Assembly: GCF_963667685.1 (NCBI RefSeq)
Contig: NZ_OY763932.1
Span: forward strand, 248,001 to 312,000
Length of the DNA stretch: 64,000 nt
DNA from: Maridesulfovibrio sp.
GTDB lineage: Bacteria; Desulfobacterota; Desulfovibrionia; Desulfovibrionales; Desulfovibrionaceae
Direction of reading: 5' to 3'
In this document: piece after piece, positions 9,311 through 17,553 of the stretch
Layout of the letters: every line of letters begins with the position of its first letter
Position numbering within the stretch: position 1 is the first letter of the stretch
Program-made: the position numbers and the translations under genes
The notes under the pieces: generated by a model
Told to the model about the DNA's origin: nothing
What the model saw: the letters and a program-made list of their open reading frames with translations, nothing else
Databases searched by the model: none

Positions 9311-11665
9311 ATGACCGAGAACAGAATTTTCCGTAGACTACTCACCGTAACCGGACAGGTTCAAGGTGTCGGCTTCAGACCATTTGTTTACAAAACCGCC
9401 CTCAAACACCATCTTTCTGGAACAGTTCTGAACAGTCCTGAAGGAGTGCTCATTGAACTACAGGGCAAGGCTGACGAGTTGGACGGATTTGATCAGAGCT
9501 TTAAAGACGACCTTCCGAGACTTGCCCGGATAGTATCGCTCGAAAAACGAGAACTTGAAATTGTCGAGGGTGAGGAAAATTTCTGCATTCTGGCCTCCAC
9601 CGCCGGGGAAGGACATTGCGTGCTGATCAGCCCTGATGTAGCAACCTGTCCAGACTGTTTCGAGGACATGAATGATCCGAAAAACCGGCGCTATGAATAC
9701 CCGTTTACGAACTGCACAAACTGCGGACCGCGCTACACAATTACCAAATCAATTCCTTATGACCGACCTGTAACATCCATGGCCTGTTTTCCTCTGTGTG
9801 AAGACTGCCGCACTGAGTATGAAGATCCCCTTGACCGCCGCTTCCATGCCCAGCCCAATGCCTGTGCAGATTGCGGCCCCAAAGTATGGCTGACCGATAA
9901 CAACGGAAATAAACTGGCCGGACCGGATACCGCGCTGAGCGAACTTGCAAAAGAACTTGCTGCCGGTAAAATTGCCGGGGTAAAGGGACTGGGAGGTTTT
10001 CATCTGGTTTGCGATGCAACAAATTCCGAAGCTGTGCGCACCTTGCGCCAGCGCAAAAACCGCCCTGATAAGCCGCTGGCGGTTATGGTCCGAGATGTTG
10101 ATGAAGCGGCAAAGCTTGCAGAGCTGACCGCAAATGACATTGAACTGCTGGAAGGTCTGCAACGGCCCATTGTACTGGTCCCTAAATCCGAAAGCTATTC
10201 CCTCTCCCCCGAGATAGCACCGGATACGGATTTCATCGGCCTGATGGTTCCATACACACCGCTGCATCAAGTACTGCTTAAATACTTTTCCGCTTCAAAT
10301 GAATCCGACGAACCTTCCGCTCTGGTCATGACTTCCGGGAACATGAGTTCCGCGCCTATCTGCATCGGCAACCGGGAAGCCCTGAAACGTCTGCCGGAGA
10401 TTGTCGACATTTTTCTTTTCCATAACCGGGATATCCTCATCAGGGTTGATGACTCAGTGACCCGCTCCGTGCCAGAGTTTGATGAATCACAAGAGGAAGA
10501 ATCGCGTACAGTATTCATGCGCCGAGCACGTGGATACACGCCCTCCCCTGTATTCCTCGCGCAGGACGGACCATGTGTTCTGGGAACCGGACCGGAGCTG
10601 AAAAACACCCTCTGCCTGACCAAAGGGGACCAGGCTTTCAGCAGTCAGCATATCGGTGATATGCAGAATCTTGATACTGCAAATTTCTGGAAAGAAATCC
10701 GTCTGCATCTGCAATCCATCCTCAAGGTCAAGCCGCAACTCATTGTCCATGATTTGCACCCTGATTATCTGACCACAGGACTGGCTGAAGAAATTTCACT
10801 GACGGAAAACATCGAAACAACGGCAGTACAGCATCACTACGCCCATATTTATTCCGTTCTGGCTGAAAACAAATTCAGCGGCCCGGCACTAGGCCTCGCC
10901 CTCGATGGAACCGGACTAGGTGAGGAACGCACCATCTGGGGCGGCGAATGTCTTCTGGTGGATAATGAAAAGCTGGAGCATAAACGTTTAGCCAGATTCA
11001 GCCACCTGCGCCTGCCCGGTGGCGAAGCAGCTGTTCGCGAACCATGGCGCATTGCATACGCGGCAGCCAAGGACCTCGGCCTGGATGCAGGGCAAATCCC
11101 TGTGCCGGAAAAATTCAAGTCCGGCCTTAAAATGTTTGATCAGGTCCTTGATAAAAATATTAATTGCCCGCTGACCAGCAGTTGCGGACGCCTTTTCGAC
11201 GCGGTCTCGGCCATGCTCGGACTTTGCTCGAATATCTCATACGAAGGACAGGCCGCGATCATCCTTGAGAAAATTCAGGATATGTCTGAGCAGGATGCAT
11301 ATACCTGTCCGCTAACACAATCCGAAGAACCGTACGTCATCAACACGGATGAACTTTTCAAACAAGCATTCACTGATTTTCAGAATGGCATTTCCCCAGC
11401 AATAATCAGCCGTCGTTTCCATCGGGGATTAATCCTCGGGATGGCTGATTGCGCTGAAGCTATTTCAATCCAAACAGGAATTAAGGAAGTCGGTCTAAGC
11501 GGCGGTGTCATGCAGAATCTGACCATAGCCGTGGAACTTCCGGTGGAACTCCAAAAACGCGACCTGACACCGCTGGTCCACCGCAACCTTCCGCCCAACG
11601 ACGGCTGCATCTCACTCGGGCAGGCAGTTTACGGGCAACTGCTGCTTGGTAAACGGCAATCATAA
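9311..11665 (+). CDS. hypF: Carbamoyltransferase HypF, [NiFe]-hydrogenase maturation
   Basis: Uses carbamoyl phosphate and ATP to carbamoylate the C-terminal Cys of HypE, the source of the active-site cyanide ligands. All domains are in order over 784 residues. The acylphosphatase domain has VQGVGFRPFVY at 17-27. Two zinc fingers use Cys113/116/135/138 and Cys163/166/185/188. A YrdC-like nucleotide-binding domain spans about 200-390. The Kae1-like domain has HHYAHIYSVLAEN and, near the C-terminus, SGGVMQN. It follows the DUF362 gene by 44 bp and no other hyp gene is in the window, so the set is split. Confidence 0.96.
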   Translation: MTENRIFRRLLTVTGQVQGVGFRPFVYKTALKHHLSGTVLNSPEGVLIELQGKADELDGFDQSFKDDLPRLARIVSLEKRELEIVEGEENFCILASTAGEGHCVLISPDVATCPDCFEDMNDPKNRRYEYPFTNCTNCGPRYTITKSIPYDRPVTSMACFPLCEDCRTEYEDPLDRRFHAQPNACADCGPKVWLTDNNGNKLAGPDTALSELAKELAAGKIAGVKGLGGFHLVCDATNSEAVRTLRQRKNRPDKPLAVMVRDVDEAAKLAELTANDIELLEGLQRPIVLVPKSESYSLSPEIAPDTDFIGLMVPYTPLHQVLLKYFSASNESDEPSALVMTSGNMSSAPICIGNREALKRLPEIVDIFLFHNRDILIRVDDSVTRSVPEFDESQEEESRTVFMRRARGYTPSPVFLAQDGPCVLGTGPELKNTLCLTKGDQAFSSQHIGDMQNLDTANFWKEIRLHLQSILKVKPQLIVHDLHPDYLTTGLAEEISLTENIETTAVQHHYAHIYSVLAENKFSGPALGLALDGTGLGEERTIWGGECLLVDNEKLEHKRLARFSHLRLPGGEAAVREPWRIAYAAAKDLGLDAGQIPVPEKFKSGLKMFDQVLDKNINCPLTSSCGRLFDAVSAMLGLCSNISYEGQAAIILEKIQDMSEQDAYTCPLTQSEEPYVINTDELFKQAFTDFQNGISPAIISRRFHRGLILGMADCAEAISIQTGIKEVGLSGGVMQNLTIAVELPVELQKRDLTPLVHRNLPPNDGCISLGQAVYGQLLLGKRQS

Positions 11666-11701
11666 TAATATTGCCTTTGAATAATTGAATTACAATATCT
11701 T

Positions 11702-11738
11702 TGACTATTGCTTAACAATAATTTAAAAACAATAGTCA
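11702..11738 (+). promoter_or_regulatory. Inverted repeat abutting the start codon of the ATPase gene
   Basis: TGACTATTG at 11702-11710 and CAATAGTCA at 11730-11738 are perfect nine-base arms. The right arm ends on the A of the ATG at 11738. It could be an operator or an mRNA hairpin covering the start; no SD is visible. Confidence 0.45.
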
Positions 11739-12868
11739 TGAGAAACCCATTTCATACTGATATTCTGGAACCGGAGCAGCCCTTCTGCAACCGTGTTAAT
11801 GAACTGCGCGAACTGACCAGCCACGGCCGCAACGGCATGAATGTAGTTTTATTCGCCCCAAGGCGTTACGGGAAAACATCACTGGTCAAACGGGTGCAAT
11901 ACAAATTACACGAAGAAAACGTATGCGTGATTTACGCACAATTCATGCGCCTTGTTTCAGTGGAAGACCTTGTGCACCGTCTGGCAAAGGCAATCGTCAG
12001 CGGTCTTCATGAATATGAATCACTGCTTGAAAAAGGTCAGAGGTGGCTTAAGCACTTTCCGTCAATCCGGGCCTCGTTCACTATTGATCCAGCTACCGGA
12101 TTGCCCTCTATTGATGTGCAGATGGCAATACGCCAGCTTGATCCAATAGTTGCGTTGGAAAATGTTCTGGAAGAAGTGGGAAAGTTTCTTGAAAAAGAAA
12201 ATTTTCAAGTCTGTATTGCGCTCGATGAATTTCAAGACATCGTTGATATAAAAGAACCGCGCGTCGAGGCTCTACTGCGCGAACACATCCAGCGCCATAA
12301 AGCTTCGTATATTTTTCTGGGCAGTCGCCGCCGAGTACTGCTGGATATTTTCAATAACCGTGGCAGACCTTTCTATCAAAGCGCAATAATGATGGAACTT
12401 AATGCCCTGCCGGAAAATGAGTGTGTGGAATTCATCGTTGAACAATTCAGACAAGCGGGCAAAAAATGTAGCGGCGATGTTGCCCGAGCACTGACCTTGA
12501 AGGTTGAACAATATCCATACTACCTTCAGGCTCTTGCTTACCGCGCGTTTGAAATCTGCAATGACGAATGCACTGATGAAAACGTTACGGCTGCGTATGA
12601 AACACTGCTGGAAAGCGAACGGTATGGCTATCAAGGAATCATTCAGGGACTGAGCACAGGGCAACTGAAACTTCTGCGCGCCATAGCAGTAGAAGGCGAA
12701 GTGGCTCTGACCGCAAACAACTTCCTGCAAGCGCATCGCCTGACTCTTGGAGGGGTGCAGTCCGCCCGCAAACTTCTCAGCGATCAGGACTTGATAGAGC
12801 AGAACGCCAACAAACTTTGGCGGATTGTCGATCCAATATTTCGGGCTTGGTTGCAGCAGGCTTTTTAG
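11738..12868 (+). CDS. AAA/STAND-type ATPase (archaeal-ATPase-like family)
   Basis: A 376-residue P-loop ATPase beginning MRNPFH. Walker A is PRRYGKTS (41-48), Walker B is CIALDEFQDIV with Asp164-Glu165, and a GSRRR arginine segment follows near 200, as in the ATPase group named predominantly from Archaea. The C-terminal 90 residues look like a winged-helix module (LSTGQLKLLRAIA ... LDLIEQN-like region). The chosen ATG lacks an SD; a TTG ten codons upstream is the alternative. Such proteins occur sporadically and their biological role is poorly known. There is no clear partner gene: hypF is 72 bp upstream and the downstream operon is convergent. Confidence 0.75.
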   Translation: MRNPFHTDILEPEQPFCNRVNELRELTSHGRNGMNVVLFAPRRYGKTSLVKRVQYKLHEENVCVIYAQFMRLVSVEDLVHRLAKAIVSGLHEYESLLEKGQRWLKHFPSIRASFTIDPATGLPSIDVQMAIRQLDPIVALENVLEEVGKFLEKENFQVCIALDEFQDIVDIKEPRVEALLREHIQRHKASYIFLGSRRRVLLDIFNNRGRPFYQSAIMMELNALPENECVEFIVEQFRQAGKKCSGDVARALTLKVEQYPYYLQALAYRAFEICNDECTDENVTAAYETLLESERYGYQGIIQGLSTGQLKLLRAIAVEGEVALTANNFLQAHRLTLGGVQSARKLLSDQDLIEQNANKLWRIVDPIFRAWLQQAF

Positions 12869-13036
12869 AAAAAAATATCCCTGAAATATTTGGTGTCCAT
12901 CACCGGACCCTCATAAGAATTACGAGCGAAGCATAATTAAAATCTGATCAGCCTCGCCCTGCTTATTACCTTATCGAGTTCACCTGTCCGGTAACAGGCA
13001 GAGCAGCCGGACTGATTATTAACGAAAGAATACCTA

Positions 13037-13064
13037 GGGAAGGGAGACTAAAGTTCCCCTTCCC
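13037..13064 (-). terminator. Possible hairpin terminator of the SulP operon
   Basis: GGGAAGGG pairs with CCCTTCCC across an 11-base loop, just past the stop of the last operon gene at 13083. There is no good T-run, so it may simply protect the 3' end. Confidence 0.4.
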
Positions 13065-13082
13065 CGAATTTCAGAGACAAAA

Positions 13083-13511
13083 TTACCAACCCTTATGGCT
13101 GAGAATATCTTTGACCTTTTCCTCGGTTTTCTCTTCTACGAGGATCATTTTCTTGGCCTGTGCTTTTTTGATCTTGTCGGTTAGCACATTGATATCGGCG
13201 GGCTTTTCAACGAAATCCATAGCGCCGAGCTTCATAGCTTCAATACCTTTTTCAACAGTTGCGTGTCCGCTAAGCAGGATAACCTGCATTTCCGGTCTGG
13301 TTTTTTTGATATGCTTCAGTGCTTCAATACCGTCAATCCCGGGCATCTGAAGATCAAGAACGATTGCATCGAAACTTTCTGAATCGACTTTATTTAGTGC
13401 TTCTTGGGGGTTGGTGCATGCTGTTACGTTCATGCCGCGCAGTTCCATGCGCTCTGCAAGACCTTCAACAAATTCTTTTTCGTCATCAACCAGAAGTACT
13501 TTTTCTGCCAT
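13083..13511 (-). CDS. Response regulator, receiver domain with short tail
   Basis: A 142-residue single-domain receiver: VLLVDDEKEF at the N-terminus, phospho-acceptor Asp53 in VLDLQMPGIDG, Ser/Thr site LLSGHA and Lys in EKPADI. About 20 charged residues follow the receiver fold and contain no recognisable DNA-binding domain. GGAGAAAG precedes the ATG. It is the last gene of the seven-gene minus-strand operon headed by tetR-sulP, separated from the degenerate kinase by 37 bp. Output is presumably by protein contact or onward phosphotransfer. Confidence 0.9.
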   Translation of the reverse strand: MAEKVLLVDDEKEFVEGLAERMELRGMNVTACTNPQEALNKVDSESFDAIVLDLQMPGIDGIEALKHIKKTRPEMQVILLSGHATVEKGIEAMKLGAMDFVEKPADINVLTDKIKKAQAKKMILVEEKTEEKVKDILSHKGW

Positions 13512-13548
13512 GATCTTTCTCCGCCTGCATGGTGCAGTTTTAAAGTAA

Positions 13549-14181
13549 TTAAAATTTAATATTTAATGTTTTTTTCTGCGGGTCCCCGGAAACATCGGCA
13601 CCCGCATTATCGGCAATCAATCCCAATTCGGCAAGACGGTCTTCATCTAAAGCTTCTCTCAAACCTGAAACCGTAATAACACTTCCCTCTTCAGAAGTGC
13701 TAACCTTGATGACCAGCTCTCCATCTTTTTCGGCACTGTCCATAGCAGACTCAAGTACCTTGGCTATAAGCATCTGGATTGTAAACGGGTCACCCTTACC
13801 TTTAACCGGTTCGCCTTCCTGAATACTTACCGTCACGCATTTGCGTGAAGCCATTCTAGTCAATAGAGAGACAACAAGGGCGATCAGCTCCCGGTAATCA
13901 ACTTCGCATTCAGACAGATCTACACTATGCGCAAACCGATTCATGTTTTTGATTATTTCATCACCTCTTTTGACCTGTCCCTGAACTTTTGCGGCAAGCT
14001 TTGCCATTCGTTCAGGATCCAGTTCCATACCTTGAGCTGCCATTAGAGAATAATCCTGCAGCAATCCGGCATCTTCATTGATGATTGCCAGAACATTTTT
14101 GAGGTCATGGGAAATGGCCGCGCTGATCTGCCCGAAAAAACAAAGCCCGCCACGGTCCTTTTGCAGTGATGTTGATCCCAT
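13549..14181 (-). CDS. Histidine-box protein with degenerate ATPase domain (possible phosphotransferase)
   Basis: A 210-residue soluble protein. Residues 17-40 carry a clear kinase H-box, ISAAISHDLKNVLAIIN, with His25. The part that should be the HATPase domain keeps a kinase-like length but not the catalytic boxes: the N-box position reads AKVLESAMDSA without the Asn, and no DxGxG or GTGLGL box is present. This pattern resembles ChpT/Spo0B-type histidine phosphotransferases, which are kinase-derived and do not bind ATP. It sits between two single-domain receivers in the operon, the expected place for a relay protein. A strong GGAGGGG precedes the ATG. Whether it is a relay, a phosphatase or a dead kinase cannot be told from sequence. 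Confidence 0.75.
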   Translation of the reverse strand: MGSTSLQKDRGGLCFFGQISAAISHDLKNVLAIINEDAGLLQDYSLMAAQGMELDPERMAKLAAKVQGQVKRGDEIIKNMNRFAHSVDLSECEVDYRELIALVVSLLTRMASRKCVTVSIQEGEPVKGKGDPFTIQMLIAKVLESAMDSAEKDGELVIKVSTSEEGSVITVSGLREALDEDRLAELGLIADNAGADVSGDPQKKTLNIKF

Positions 14182-14201
14182 GCTCCCCTCCTTGTGGATG
14201 G

Positions 14202-14558
14202 TTAGTCGGATTTCAGAGCCTGATTAATTTTATCCACCAGCTCTTCAATCTTTACAGGCTTGACCAGATAGCATTCTGCTTTGGCCGCACCAGCATTGTA
14301 ATCTTCTTCCGAGCCGTGGCCGGAAAGGAAAATATATTTCATTCCAGGCCTGATCCTATCCAACGCGGTCCTTAATTCCAATCCGCTCATGCGGGGCATT
14401 TTAACATCAAGGACCGCGAGGTCGTACTCATTATCTTTAACCTTGTCTATGGCTTCCGCACCGGAACAGACCCATTCGGCATCTAAGCCACGAAAAGAAA
14501 GTCTTTCCGCAAGAGCTGATACCAGCTCTGATTCATCATCTACCAATAAAATCTTCAT
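14202..14558 (-). CDS. Response regulator, single receiver domain
   Basis: A 118-residue CheY-like receiver, MKILLVDDESELV, with Asp51 in AVLDVKMPRMSG, LSGHGSE and Lys in LVKPVK. The ATG at 14558 follows the upstream kinase stop codon by one base, so the two are translationally coupled; a longer frame through the kinase gene is not used. No output domain. Confidence 0.92.
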   Translation of the reverse strand: MKILLVDDESELVSALAERLSFRGLDAEWVCSGAEAIDKVKDNEYDLAVLDVKMPRMSGLELRTALDRIRPGMKYIFLSGHGSEEDYNAGAAKAECYLVKPVKIEELVDKINQALKSD

Positions 14559-14559
14559 A

Positions 14560-16302
14560 CTACTGACTCTCCCCATTCCTGCCGGGAACCTTGGGCAACG
14601 AGAAACTGAACTCTGTTCCTTTCCCCAATTCACTCTGCACGTGCATTTCACCTCCAAGATCCTGGACCAGTCCATAAGTAATGGACAATCCAAGTCCTGT
14701 TCCGCCAGACTGTTTTTTGGTTGAATAAAATGGCTCAAAGATTCTTTTGAGATCCGAAGCGGGAATACCGCAGCCGTTATCCTTTACCGAAAAAATTATC
14801 TGCCCTTTTTCACTAAGGCTAACCTTTATTTGCAGGGAACCGCCATCCTTCATGGCCTGAAAAGCGTTATTGATTAGATTAAGCAGAACCTGTTCCAACT
14901 TACCACGATCAGTTATAACTTCGTAAATATTGTCATCAACATCGACACTTACATCAATGCAGCGGTACTCGGCTTCCTTATTAAGGAAACTCAGTACGGT
15001 TTCAATCACCTTGCGCGGATAGACAGGTCTGAATTCCATATCGGACTGGCGCGAGAATCCGAGCAGCCTCTTGGTTATCCGCCCGCAACGTTCAACAGAA
15101 CTCAACACAGAATCCACCAACCCCAGCAATCGTTCATCTGCTTCATAAGACTTGCTAAAGGTAAATAGATCCTTAAGCAATCCCGCTTTCTCATTAATAA
15201 TGGCCAGAGGGTTGTTGATCTCATGAGCGACTCCTGCGGCCAGACGACCAATAGAAGCCATGCGGTTATGATGCTCCATCTGTTGCAAAGCCTTGGAGCG
15301 GGTCATGTCAGCGATATATATACGTTCCACAAGGTAAGACGCTACCGCCCACATGACCAGTATAACCAGCGCAACGCTGATAATTGTAAACCAGATTACG
15401 GTATTGCGGGAACTCTGCCAGCCGCCCATAAACTCGGCCTCGGTCTTAACATAAAGCAGAACAAAAGGCGTGTTCTTAAGATAGGCATAGCCAAGCATGG
15501 CCGGATCGCCTTTATGATATAAAATTTCTTTAACTTTTGTGCGGAACGACTGCGCTGGAAGTTCAAATCCAATCTTTGAAAAAATCTTGCCATTCCATTT
15601 TGAAGGAGTCTGGAGCACTCCTTCCCGATTAACCAAAAAAACATCTTCGCCTTCGGAAAGATCAAGCGAAGCAATAATTCCATTAAACTGCGTGGTGTCA
15701 AGTGTAGCTCTCAAAATCTTGAAACGGTTTTCCTCTGCATCCAGCATATGTTTGACCGCTATAACCAGATGCGGACTATCCCGAAACCCCAAAAAGACTT
15801 CACTTACGTAGACACCCTGCTCAACTGTCTGCCTGAACCAGTCCTGCCCGGCATATTCACGTCCTTCCAGATTGTAAGGACCTACATAAGAGACCTGTTT
15901 ACCTTCTCTATTAATTACGCCGAGATCCACAAAACCGCCGAAGCTGTTTTTTAATGACTTCAGCATCCGGGCCAGCTTTTCGCGATCATCGAAGGAACGG
16001 AAATCATGCATTTCAACCAGCAGTTGCAAGGCGGATTTCCGTTCCTCCAGAAAGAAGGATACCGAGCGGCGTGTATTGGATGTAGTCCTCGCCGCTCCGA
16101 GGGTATTCTCAGATTTGATCGCACTCCGGGTGACACTGAAATCAATGGAAGCCATAATAAGGATGGGAATAAGAGAGACCGCTACCAGAAGCCCCATACA
16201 AAACTGCCATATTCGCTTGTAGTCAAACAGCTGCTTGTATGGTCCTGCGGTTTTGGTATCCGCGTCCCAGAATTCAGGTTTGAATATTCCCTTTATATTC
16301 AT
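14560..16302 (-). CDS. Membrane sensor histidine kinase with Cache domain
   Basis: A 580-residue kinase. Membrane segment 1 is about 33-53 and segment 2 about 300-322, with a double-Cache-like periplasmic sensor between (region with DRGK-like LGVINREGKQVSYVGPY and GQDWFRQ). There is no obvious HAMP or PAS domain. The kinase core has AAGVAHEINNPLAIIN (His near 360), an N-box ending NLINNAFQAM, DNGCGIP and GGTGLGLSI. GGGG precedes the ATG. It is the only complete kinase of the operon, so it is the likely phosphoryl source for its receivers. Cache domains usually bind small metabolites; the ligand is unknown. Confidence 0.93.
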   Translation of the reverse strand: MNIKGIFKPEFWDADTKTAGPYKQLFDYKRIWQFCMGLLVAVSLIPILIMASIDFSVTRSAIKSENTLGAARTTSNTRRSVSFFLEERKSALQLLVEMHDFRSFDDREKLARMLKSLKNSFGGFVDLGVINREGKQVSYVGPYNLEGREYAGQDWFRQTVEQGVYVSEVFLGFRDSPHLVIAVKHMLDAEENRFKILRATLDTTQFNGIIASLDLSEGEDVFLVNREGVLQTPSKWNGKIFSKIGFELPAQSFRTKVKEILYHKGDPAMLGYAYLKNTPFVLLYVKTEAEFMGGWQSSRNTVIWFTIISVALVILVMWAVASYLVERIYIADMTRSKALQQMEHHNRMASIGRLAAGVAHEINNPLAIINEKAGLLKDLFTFSKSYEADERLLGLVDSVLSSVERCGRITKRLLGFSRQSDMEFRPVYPRKVIETVLSFLNKEAEYRCIDVSVDVDDNIYEVITDRGKLEQVLLNLINNAFQAMKDGGSLQIKVSLSEKGQIIFSVKDNGCGIPASDLKRIFEPFYSTKKQSGGTGLGLSITYGLVQDLGGEMHVQSELGKGTEFSFSLPKVPGRNGESQ

Positions 16303-16326
16303 GGCCAGCCCCGGATTATTAATCGG

Positions 16327-17541
16327 TTAAGAATTACGCACCTTGGCGTAAGCATCCTTAAGAGTCTTGCTGAGGACATCAATATCCACAGGCTTGTTCA
16401 GATAAGCAAACGCTCCAAGATCCATACATGTCTTGCGGTCTGCATCTGAACCATGGCCGGTAAGAATAATGACTTCTATGCCCGGACGATCGCACTTAAC
16501 CCGGCGCAGGACCTCAATCCCATCGATGCCGGGCATCTTAAGGTCGAGAATCATTACTTCCGGTGCGTCATCATGAACCACGTTAAGGGCAGATTCACCA
16601 TCGTAAACTACTGCCGAACCTAGATCGCGCAGCAGAAGCCGTTCTGAAAGTGTCTTTACAAATTCCCGCTCATCATCAACAAGCAGTACGCGGGAAGGAA
16701 GCTCGAAATCCATGCGACGATAAATATCGGCCTCGTAGAAATCCTTACCGAAAGTAACTTCAACACTTTTCACACCTTCAAAAGGTTCCGCTATTTCACG
16801 CAGGTCCTTTTCAAGCCGATCAACCAGGAGCACTTTCTTGTTGATGGAAAGAGTTACCTTGCCTTTATCCGCTTTAACCGAAACATTATGCCCTTTGGTT
16901 ACAAGCTCGGTCTCAACATTTGACGCTAACAGAAAATCCTGAACAGCCTGTTTGGAAGCCTCGGTAACTTCAACTGCGGCATTGTTCAGCTGTTCCCTGA
17001 TAAGGGCAACTGATTCATCTGCACCGGTCTTATCAGCAGGGATAACCATATCATAAAGAGATGCGGTCCAAGGATCATTACTCCCCTTGACCTCGCGCAC
17101 CCATATGGCGCGTTCTTCATCACTCTTACGAATCTCCTTTTCAGCTTCTTCTTTGGAAATACCGGTTTCATGACCGGCGATTTCAATCCTCTTGCTTAGA
17201 TCATCAATGATGCAAACCTTGAGAATATGGCTGATTTCATGGGAGAGGAGTTGTGTTACCATGCCGGAGACCAGCAAAGCTTTACCTTCGGTCAGTTTTT
17301 TAGCCAACGCTAGGCGCAACCATGAAACGGACCGTTCTTTTTCGTGACTGAACTTATTGAAAATGGACGTCTTGGGAGAAAAAGCCTTTTCAATAGCCTT
17401 CTCACTCATTCCACTTAAAGCAGCAGCATCGGCTACAAGATCTTTATCAGTAACCAGCTTGAAATTAATATCATCGATCAAACGTTTTACAATTGCATCA
17501 GCCTGACAGAACAGACCGCTGAAAATAAATATATCAGACAT
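16327..17541 (-). CDS. Cytidylate-kinase-like domain fused to a receiver domain
   Basis: A 404-residue fusion. Residues 1-190 resemble the cytidylate-kinase-2 family (AIWVREVKG, then SLYDMVIPADKTG), but the N-terminal strand reads IFIFSGLFCQAD, so the GxxGxGKS nucleotide loop is eroded. Residues 200-275 look like a small BON-type alpha/beta module. Residues 284-400 are a receiver with Asp333 in MILDLKMPGIDG, ILTGHG and Lys in LNKPVD. The ATG at 17541 is chosen for its GGAGG with six-base spacing. It lies 12 bp downstream of sulP and 24 bp upstream of the kinase. The role of the kinase-like domain is unknown; ligand sensing is more likely than catalysis. Confidence 0.8.
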   Translation of the reverse strand: MSDIFIFSGLFCQADAIVKRLIDDINFKLVTDKDLVADAAALSGMSEKAIEKAFSPKTSIFNKFSHEKERSVSWLRLALAKKLTEGKALLVSGMVTQLLSHEISHILKVCIIDDLSKRIEIAGHETGISKEEAEKEIRKSDEERAIWVREVKGSNDPWTASLYDMVIPADKTGADESVALIREQLNNAAVEVTEASKQAVQDFLLASNVETELVTKGHNVSVKADKGKVTLSINKKVLLVDRLEKDLREIAEPFEGVKSVEVTFGKDFYEADIYRRMDFELPSRVLLVDDEREFVKTLSERLLLRDLGSAVVYDGESALNVVHDDAPEVMILDLKMPGIDGIEVLRRVKCDRPGIEVIILTGHGSDADRKTCMDLGAFAYLNKPVDIDVLSKTLKDAYAKVRNS

Positions 17542-17553
17542 TAACAACCTCCA

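Noticed and set aside
11738-12868. Defence island centred on the ATPase
   Set aside because: Only one gene of that type is present; neighbours are hypF and a transporter operon, and no nuclease, toxin or methylase is nearby.
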